The translations under genes and the position numbers were made by a program. Under the pieces are notes generated by a model that did no database searches, was not told where the DNA came from, and saw nothing but the letters and a program-made list of their open reading frames with translations. Positions 58,143-64,000 of a stretch of 64,000 bases of DNA are shown one piece after another. The first letter of the stretch is position 1; each line of letters starts with the position of its first letter. Source of the stretch: Aestuariivivens sediminicola (lineage in GTDB: Bacteria > Bacteroidota > Bacteroidia > Flavobacteriales > Flavobacteriaceae); the NCBI RefSeq assembly GCF_022662015.1, contig NZ_JAKMCM010000006.1, forward strand, positions 124,001-188,000, written 5' to 3'.

Positions 58143-58562
58143 TCAATCCAGGAATCTGGCTTTCAATTCTACTGTTGGAACCATGCAAGAGGCTTGTTTC
58201 CCAAACCATTTATACCGATTTCTGGCCACGTAATCGTATACCCAATTACGGATGACTACCGGTATGATAAAGAAAACAACCGAAAGGCTGACAGGTAACC
58301 TTAATCGTGAAGCGATTTTCAAAGCACCCGTACTTTTAAATGCCAGGCCTTCTCCCGGTGTATATAATATTATGGAATCTGTTTTTGAAGTATCGATATC
58401 ATAATGCCTGATAAGCTTTTGTCCAGCCTCACCCTGCAAAGGAGCAAACATGAAGTGCTCATTTTTATCATGTCGAATGACATATTGCACTGCGCCATTG
58501 CAGAGGTTACACACCCCATCGAAAAGGATGAGTTGCTTGTGGTTCGGTATAGGTACTGTCAT
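58143..58562 (-). CDS. DCC family thiol-disulfide oxidoreductase-like protein (DUF393)
   Basis: Small protein of 139 aa with the DCC signature near the N-terminus: LILFDGVCNLCNGAVQYVIR, containing CxxC at 18-21 as in thioredoxin-like proteins. LQGEAGQKLIRHYDI and a hydrophobic segment near 90-110 (LRLPVSLSVVFFIIPVVIRN) follow. The family is predicted to act in thiol-disulfide exchange; substrates are unknown. Its start codon overlaps the mutS2 stop (58559-58562), so it is translationally coupled to mutS2. Confidence 0.9.
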   Translation of the reverse strand: MTVPIPNHKQLILFDGVCNLCNGAVQYVIRHDKNEHFMFAPLQGEAGQKLIRHYDIDTSKTDSIILYTPGEGLAFKSTGALKIASRLRLPVSLSVVFFIIPVVIRNWVYDYVARNRYKWFGKQASCMVPTVELKARFLD

Positions 58563-60724
58563 CTTTTAGTTTCCACGAGTTCCAGCTGTTCCAGACTGAC
58601 CTTGGTGATAAAAACACCATAGTTTACAACCGCTTTGTTCTTTTCAATTTTGTCGATGCTGCCAACTGCACGCCCATCTTCCATACGCACACGATCCCCA
58701 ACTTTCAGGATGGGTTTTGGCTTTGGGATAGCTATGGCCTTTTTCCTGGCCTCTTTTTTCTGTTTTCGAATATGGTTTACTTTCTTTTCAACCTCCTGTT
58801 TCACCTGCTGCTCCTTGGCTTTGACTAATTTCTTTTGTTTGGGTGTAATTTTTTGGCGTTTTGAATTCTCTATCTGCACCAGTTTAAACAATTCGGCCAT
58901 CAAATCACGTTTACGCTTGTTTTCAACATATTTTTCAGCCAGATCCTTTACTTTTTGTCCAAGGTAAATAAGACGCTGGTTGCTGTCGTATAACTCCTGA
59001 TAGCTTTCCAGTTTTTTTTGGATCTTGGCGTTTATTTCTTCAAGTCGGTCCGCCTCCTCACTCGTTTTTCTCTCATTTTGACGCAAAGACTGTCCTGTCT
59101 TTTCCAATCGCGATCGTTCTTTCTGCAATTTGGCGATGGTAGCATCAAATCGAATCTTACTGCGCTCTATCTTCTTTTTGGCACGGTTGATCAGACTGTA
59201 GGGGATGCCATTCTTCTGAGCAACTTCGAAGGTAAAAGAACTTCCCGCCTGACCCACGGCGAGTTTAAACATAGGCTCTAAGGTATGCTCGTTGAACAAC
59301 ATGTTCGCATTAACCATATGCGGCAATTCCGTCGCTAAGATCTTAAGATTCGAATAATGGGTCGTTATTATGCCAAAAGCCTTTCTATGATAGAATTCCT
59401 CTAAAAATGTTTCCGCCAGTGCCCCACCCAATTCCGGATCACTTCCTGTTCCGAACTCATCAATTAAAAACAGGGTATTGGCATTGCATTTCTTTAAGAA
59501 ATAGTTCATCTGTTTTAAACGATAGCTATAGGTACTTAAATGATTTTCAATGGATTGGTTGTCTCCGATGTCACTCAGAATTCTGTCGAACAGGCAGACC
59601 TCACTGCGTTCATGAACCGGAATCAGCAATCCACTTTGCAGCATGACCTGAAGCAAACCTATGGTCTTAAGCGTGATACTTTTGCCCCCTGCATTCGGAC
59701 CCGATATCACAATTATTCGGCTATCGTCTTTAAGCCTTATGGTTTGTGGAAAGGTTGGAATGTCCTTTTCCAAATTATTCAGATAGAGCAGGGGATGATA
59801 GGCATCGCGCAAATAGAGGCTCCGGTTCTCGGAAAGAGCGGGCAGTATGGCATTGAGGGACCTCGCGTATTTGGCTTTTGCCGAAATGACATCCATGCTT
59901 ATTAAGAAGGATTGATAGTCCTGAAGTAATGGTAAATAGGGACGTATAGCATTGGTAACCTCCTTTAAAATCCTGATAATTTCCTCTTTCTCTTCATGCT
60001 CGAGGTTACTCAACTCACGGGAATGCTGTATGGTGGTTTCGGGTTCAATGTAAACAATGCTCCCGGTTTTACTACTTCCCATAACCTGACCGTTTACCTT
60101 GCGTCTGTACATCGCTTTTACCGCCAACACCCGATGGTTATCCACTACGGATTCCCGGATATCGTCCAAATAATCCAACTTCTGATAGGTGTGCATTGCT
60201 GTTGCAAAACTTTGATTAATCCTGCCTTTCACTTTATTTATGGCCTTCCTGATGTCGTAAAGTAAGACGGATGCATTGTCCTTTACATCGCCGAACCGAT
60301 CAATAATGCCATCCACCTTTTCAATGAGCACTTTCGTCACTTCGATCTCCGAAGCCGACCTATGTAATTTGGGGTAGTATTCATTGAATTTCTGTAAGAA
60401 TTGGATAATGGTATTGACCGTAAGGGATATGGCTGCTATTTTTTGTAATCCATGAACATCCAAAAAAGTGTTTTCTATCATTAAAAGTTTTAGCTCTTTG
60501 CTGATGGCCTCGAATCCATGGTTTGGAATGCGATTGTCATTCTGAAAAGACGACAGGTATTCATTGGTCTGTTCCAGAGCAAGTTTCAGTTCATCCTCAG
60601 ACCGATACGGCATAATCTGAAGCGCATGCTGGTGACCTAAACCGGTGACGCAATAGTCACTCAGCTGTTCAAGCACAGTTGGAAATTCCAGATCTTGTAA
60701 TGTCTTTTGATGAATCCCGTTCAT
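58559..60724 (-). CDS. mutS2: MutS2-family ATPase without Smr domain
   Basis: MutS-like ATPase of 721 aa. After helical core and clamp domains it has Walker A GPNAGGKSITLKTIGL (near 338-350), LFLIDEFGTGSDPELGGALA (Walker B) and IITTHYSNLK. Then comes a long coiled coil (about 500-670) and a short KOW-like end (KVGDRVRMEDGRAVGSIDKI). Canonical MutS2 of Firmicutes is about 785 aa and ends with an Smr nuclease domain; none is present here. MutS2 acts in recombination suppression or ribosome-collision rescue. It is co-transcribed with the DCC gene. Confidence 0.95.
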   Translation of the reverse strand: MNGIHQKTLQDLEFPTVLEQLSDYCVTGLGHQHALQIMPYRSEDELKLALEQTNEYLSSFQNDNRIPNHGFEAISKELKLLMIENTFLDVHGLQKIAAISLTVNTIIQFLQKFNEYYPKLHRSASEIEVTKVLIEKVDGIIDRFGDVKDNASVLLYDIRKAINKVKGRINQSFATAMHTYQKLDYLDDIRESVVDNHRVLAVKAMYRRKVNGQVMGSSKTGSIVYIEPETTIQHSRELSNLEHEEKEEIIRILKEVTNAIRPYLPLLQDYQSFLISMDVISAKAKYARSLNAILPALSENRSLYLRDAYHPLLYLNNLEKDIPTFPQTIRLKDDSRIIVISGPNAGGKSITLKTIGLLQVMLQSGLLIPVHERSEVCLFDRILSDIGDNQSIENHLSTYSYRLKQMNYFLKKCNANTLFLIDEFGTGSDPELGGALAETFLEEFYHRKAFGIITTHYSNLKILATELPHMVNANMLFNEHTLEPMFKLAVGQAGSSFTFEVAQKNGIPYSLINRAKKKIERSKIRFDATIAKLQKERSRLEKTGQSLRQNERKTSEEADRLEEINAKIQKKLESYQELYDSNQRLIYLGQKVKDLAEKYVENKRKRDLMAELFKLVQIENSKRQKITPKQKKLVKAKEQQVKQEVEKKVNHIRKQKKEARKKAIAIPKPKPILKVGDRVRMEDGRAVGSIDKIEKNKAVVNYGVFITKVSLEQLELVETKR

Positions 60725-60840
60725 ATGTTTTTCTTAGGCCTGTGTTTACATCTCTTGATGATTTGAATAAGGTTTTTTTGTAGTGATTGAACCAACACTA
60801 ACAGATTAACCTTTATGGCACATCCACAACCGATGTAAAG

Positions 60841-61326
60841 TTAAAAATTTACGGGTTTTAACCCATCCAACTTTAAATTATAATCATACTGCAGATCTTC
60901 GTGAAGTGATTTTACTATCTTTCGTACAAGGGCTATTTGGCGTTGGTACATATTGATTAACTGTTGACTTCGATGTATACTGGGCTTAAAATCTCGTAGA
61001 AGCGTACAAAAATAAAGTAGCAGCTCTACTTCAGTTTCTTTGTTTTGTGAATATCGAATATACTTTTTAACGTTCCGTAGAATTTTACGCATACTTTTTC
61101 GAATGTAAAAAAAGCTCGCCCTGTTTATCTGATCAAATTCATGGTCCATATACATCTTAACGCTTTGGATATAGCCTTCCTCGTTGGCGGATTCAAATAA
61201 AAGATAGGATAGGAGTTCTTTATTTTCCTTTTTGAATCGCGATAACCTGAGACACAGTTCCTGAAGTTCAGGTTGGGAAAGCATGTTTAACTCTTTTTTG
61301 ATCTCTTTAAGTGGAACTGCTTTCAT
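60841..61326 (-). CDS. conserved hypothetical helical protein
   Basis: Protein of 161 aa, mostly alpha-helical and basic, without signal peptide or membrane segment (ELQELCLRLSRFKKENKELL, ASFFYIRKSMRKILRNVKKY). I recognise no characterised family, but it looks like a conserved flavobacterial hypothetical. Its start lies 14 nt after the stop of the E1 dehydrogenase gene, so the two are probably co-transcribed. Confidence 0.75.
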   Translation of the reverse strand: MKAVPLKEIKKELNMLSQPELQELCLRLSRFKKENKELLSYLLFESANEEGYIQSVKMYMDHEFDQINRASFFYIRKSMRKILRNVKKYIRYSQNKETEVELLLYFCTLLRDFKPSIHRSQQLINMYQRQIALVRKIVKSLHEDLQYDYNLKLDGLKPVNF

Positions 61327-61340
61327 TAAAGGTCTTGATC

Positions 61341-63755
61341 TTATCTCAATTTAGGAAAATCAGATGGATTAAATTCATGCATGACGTCATATACGGCTTC
61401 AAAAACATCTTCTGCAGAAGGTTTGGAGAAGTAATCTCCATCATTTCCATAGGCCGGTCTGTGGTCCTTGGCAGTTAAGGTTTTGGGTGCGCTGTCCAGA
61501 TACTGATATCCCTTCTGGGTATTCAATACTTCATTTAGAATATAGGCTGAAGCACCCCCGGGAACATCCTCGTCAATTACCATTAGACGATTCGTTTTTG
61601 CTATACTTTTAACGATATCATGATTTAAGTCAAGAGGAATCAGAGATTGAACATCAATAACTTCGGCATCAATACCCACACTTAATAGCGCTTTGGCAGT
61701 ATCCATAACAATGCGCAGGGTAGAACCATAAGACACCAGGGTAATATCTTTTCCTTCCTTAACGGTTTCAACGACTCCGATAGGTGTTCGTAGCTCGGAA
61801 AGGTTGCTCGGCATACGCTCTTTCAAACGATACCCATTTAAACATTCAATTACAATTGCAGGATCGTCGCCTTCGAGTAGGGTGTTGTAAAAACCGGCCG
61901 CCTTGGTCATGTTCCTGGGCACTAAAACAAAAATACCCCTTACCAGGTTCACAATACCTCCCATTGGAGATCCGGAATGCCAGATACCTTCAAGCCGATG
62001 TCCTCTGGTACGGACTATTAACGGTGCCTTCTGCATGCCTTTGGTACGATAGTGCAGCGTCGCCAGGTCGTCACTTATGATCTGAAGTGCGTATAACAGG
62101 TAATCCAAATATTGGATTTCTGCTATGGGTCGAAGCCCCCTTAATGCAAGGCCGATACCCTGTCCTACAATAGTGGCTTCTCGAATTCCGGTGTCCGCTA
62201 TGCGGAGTTCACCGTATTTTTCCTGTAAACCTTCAAGGCCTTGATTCACATCCCCAATGTTTCCGGTGTCTTCCCCAAAAATAAGTACTTCGGGGTGTGT
62301 ATTGAAAATGGCATCAAAATTATCCCGAATTATGATTCTGCCGTCAACCTGATTCAGTTCGTCATCTTGATAAATAGGTTTCACCTCTTTCACATGGATC
62401 GCGGAGCGCTCTGTTTCAGAGTACAGATGAGAGCTAAACTTCGGCTCGGTATCCTCGAGGACCTGAGTTATCCATTCCGACAGTTTACGTTTCTCATCAG
62501 ATGATTCGCCGATGGTAAAACGCAGTGCGCGCCGCGCATAGGAAACCACATCCTTTCGGGTGGGTTCATTAATTGCGGACAAGTCTTTTAACAGCTTGCC
62601 TAAAAACACTCCATTTGGACTCGTATCAACCAGGGGTTGAAGGAGAGCAATAAGTGCTTTCCGATCCTTGCGAATCGGCTCTAAAAATTCCTCCCAGGTA
62701 CTTTTCTTAATGGCCCGGACTTCTTTTTTAATGTTCCGTTCTAACTCCAAAAGCGATTCATTCGATGCAATACCGCTTTCGATGATCCATTCGCGCATTT
62801 TGATATTGCAATCGTGTTCGGCTTCCCAATCCAAACGCTCCTTACTTTTATAGCGTTCATGGGAGCCGGAAGTCGAATGTCCTTGCGGCTGGGTTAGTTC
62901 CTGTACATGAATAATTACCGGAACGTGCTCATGTCGCGCAATGGCAGCAGCCTCCTGATAGGTTTCGATAAGATTGGGATAATCCCAACCCTTAACGCGC
63001 AGAATCTCATAGCCCTTCTGCTCCTTATCCCTTTGGAAACCATTTAAAATTTCGGAAATATTCTCTTTGGTCGTTTGGTATTTTGCCGGCACCGAAATTC
63101 CATATTCATCATCCCATATACTTATAATCATTGGAATTTGAAGAACGCCAGCAGCATTTACCGTTTCAAAAAACAGGCCTTCACTGGTGCTGGCATTTCC
63201 AATGGTACCCCAGGCCACTTCGTTGCCATTGTTCGAAAATTTAGCGGCATCGATGGCTTTTAGGTTTTTGTAAATTTTAGACGCCTGAGCCAGTCCCAAA
63301 AGACGTGGCATTTGACCGGCAGTGGGGGAGATGTCTGCACTGGAGTTATACTGAGTCGTTAAATCCTTCCATTCTCCGTGTTCATCAAGACTATGTGTCA
63401 CAAAATGACCACCCATTTGCCTCCCGGCGGACATGGGTTCCAGTTCTAAATCCGTATTGGCGTAGAGCCCGGCAAAAAAGTGCTCTACCGTAAATTCACC
63501 AATGGCCATCATAAAGGTCTGGTCTCTGTAATAACCTGAACGCCAGTCGCCTTTTGCAAAAGCCTTGGCCATAGCCAATTGAGGTACCTCTTTCCCGTCG
63601 CCAAAAATTCCAAATTTTGCCTTACCGGTCAAGACCTCTCGACGCCCCAATAAACTGCATTCCCGGCTTCTCAAAGCTGTGGCATAATCTTTCAAAACTT
63701 CTGCTTTGAAGTCCTCAAAAGTGATGTTGCTTTTTAAATCGGGGATGATATCCAT
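61341..63755 (-). CDS. fused E1 component (alpha+beta) of a 2-oxoacid dehydrogenase, branched-chain type
   Basis: Thiamine-diphosphate enzyme of 804 aa from the ATG at 63755 (MDIIPDLKSNITFEDFKAEV). The N-terminal half is an E1-alpha domain: SRECSLLGRREVLTGKAKFG, RSGYYRDQTF, QMGGHFVTHSL and the TPP region GTIGNASTSEGLFFETVNAA. The C-terminal half, from about 465, is a transketolase-like beta domain: VLIFGEDTGNIGDVNQGLEG, DTGIREATIVGQGIGLALRG and VIDEDVPGGASAYI. It would feed the E2/E3 complex for branched-chain 2-oxoacids or pyruvate. No E2 or E3 gene is in view. An in-frame ATG at 63806 would add 17 residues. Confidence 0.9.
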   Translation of the reverse strand: MDIIPDLKSNITFEDFKAEVLKDYATALRSRECSLLGRREVLTGKAKFGIFGDGKEVPQLAMAKAFAKGDWRSGYYRDQTFMMAIGEFTVEHFFAGLYANTDLELEPMSAGRQMGGHFVTHSLDEHGEWKDLTTQYNSSADISPTAGQMPRLLGLAQASKIYKNLKAIDAAKFSNNGNEVAWGTIGNASTSEGLFFETVNAAGVLQIPMIISIWDDEYGISVPAKYQTTKENISEILNGFQRDKEQKGYEILRVKGWDYPNLIETYQEAAAIARHEHVPVIIHVQELTQPQGHSTSGSHERYKSKERLDWEAEHDCNIKMREWIIESGIASNESLLELERNIKKEVRAIKKSTWEEFLEPIRKDRKALIALLQPLVDTSPNGVFLGKLLKDLSAINEPTRKDVVSYARRALRFTIGESSDEKRKLSEWITQVLEDTEPKFSSHLYSETERSAIHVKEVKPIYQDDELNQVDGRIIIRDNFDAIFNTHPEVLIFGEDTGNIGDVNQGLEGLQEKYGELRIADTGIREATIVGQGIGLALRGLRPIAEIQYLDYLLYALQIISDDLATLHYRTKGMQKAPLIVRTRGHRLEGIWHSGSPMGGIVNLVRGIFVLVPRNMTKAAGFYNTLLEGDDPAIVIECLNGYRLKERMPSNLSELRTPIGVVETVKEGKDITLVSYGSTLRIVMDTAKALLSVGIDAEVIDVQSLIPLDLNHDIVKSIAKTNRLMVIDEDVPGGASAYILNEVLNTQKGYQYLDSAPKTLTAKDHRPAYGNDGDYFSKPSAEDVFEAVYDVMHEFNPSDFPKLR

Positions 63756-63924
63756 TGTCTTGATAAAGTGCGTTGCAAATTTAACTAAAGTTTGTTGCTT
63801 TTGCAATTTATAGCTGTGTTAAATAATTGAATTATATTTAAAAAAGTTATTGAAATATAGAAAATAATTGAATATTATTCATTTTATTCAATTTAAACAG
63901 ATAATATTTCAATAAATGGAATAT

Positions 63925-64000
63925 CTAGAACCAGCGCCTGCGGAATAAGCCCAACAGAATCTGAGGGTCTACTGTAAATTTGATTCTAATTTTCTGATCG
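63925..64000 (-). CDS. possible 3' end of an unknown minus-strand gene at the window edge
   Basis: Reading the minus strand from the right edge gives 24 open codons (DQKIRIKFTVDPQILLGLFR then RRWF) and a stop at 63927-63925. The amino-acid content looks coding. The segment TVDPQILLG faintly recalls the end of F1-ATPase delta subunits, but the tail does not fit. The sequence beyond the window decides this. Confidence 0.2.
   Translation of the reverse strand, partial: DQKIRIKFTVDPQILLGLFRRRWF

Overview
The window is chromosomal DNA from a member of the Bacteroidota, most probably a marine Flavobacteriaceae species. The evidence is the low GC content, the protein families (LptD-like, QEGLA/DUF1704, GH3 fused to a beta-lactamase-like domain, fused E1 alpha/beta dehydrogenase, MutS2 without Smr, BshA), the TAnnTTTG-type -7 boxes, and the A-rich leaders that lack strong Shine-Dalgarno sequences. 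I see no rRNA, tRNA, CRISPR array, prophage or intact insertion sequence. Coding density is high and almost all genes look like core or lineage-core functions.

Layout. 1-5.4 kb (minus strand): LptF/G permease (cut by the left edge), LolA, FtsK, diacylglycerol kinase and thiol peroxidase. katG is divergent from tpx, so two peroxide-detoxifying enzymes share one upstream region. 8-17.5 kb: NhaC-type antiporter, YdjM-like membrane hydrolase, a methionine gamma-lyase-type PLP enzyme divergent from an Lrp/AsnC regulator, CPBP protease, RluA-type pseudouridine synthase, a lipoprotein, PanB, an NTF2-like protein and L-serine dehydratase. 17.7-25 kb: DnaK with a palindrome upstream, a small secreted protein, a 23S rRNA methyltransferase-like protein, nitronate monooxygenase, a PPOX flavoprotein and a three-domain fasciclin lipoprotein. 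25-29.2 kb (minus): GMP reductase, RidA, LptD-like protein. 29.4-34.2 kb (plus): amidase, MCE/MlaD protein, two Fe-S/CCG redox proteins and a conserved protein of unknown function. 34.3-43.5 kb: SerB, a NagZ-like GH3/beta-lactamase fusion, BshA (bacillithiol), a small outer-membrane barrel, and a large FAD/Fe-S oxidase. 43.5-44.5 kb is a loosely coding stretch with two small ORFs and a terminator. 44.5-53.4 kb: LpxH-like phosphoesterase, AroC, thioesterase, DAACS symporter, then a tightly packed five-gene operon. 53.4-55.9 kb (minus): membrane methyltransferase-like protein and PhoD-like phosphatase. 56.3-58.0 kb is a non-coding repeat array. 58.1-63.8 kb (minus): DCC thiol-disulfide protein, MutS2, a conserved hypothetical and the fused branched-chain/2-oxoacid E1 dehydrogenase.

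Two parts stand out. The first is the operon at 49011-53380: a GshB-like ATP-grasp ligase, a secreted protein, a mercaptopyruvate-type sulfurtransferase, an N-formylglutamate amidohydrolase-like enzyme and a DUF1704/QEGLA zinc peptidase, with spacings from an 8-nt overlap to 5 nt. The organism encodes BshA and so probably uses bacillithiol, which makes glutathione an unlikely product of the ligase. A cycle of peptide or amide ligation and cleavage is the most interesting hypothesis in the window. The second is the array at 56333-58014: two 355-bp direct repeats followed by two related units, each bounded by 12-bp terminal inverted repeats that lie inside REP-like hairpins. It looks like a non-autonomous mobile element array.

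Cell-envelope functions recur across the window (LptF/G, LolA, LptD-like, MlaD, amidase, LpxH-like, NagZ-like), as do thiol and redox functions (Tpx, KatG, BshA, sulfurtransferase, DCC protein, Fe-S oxidoreductases).
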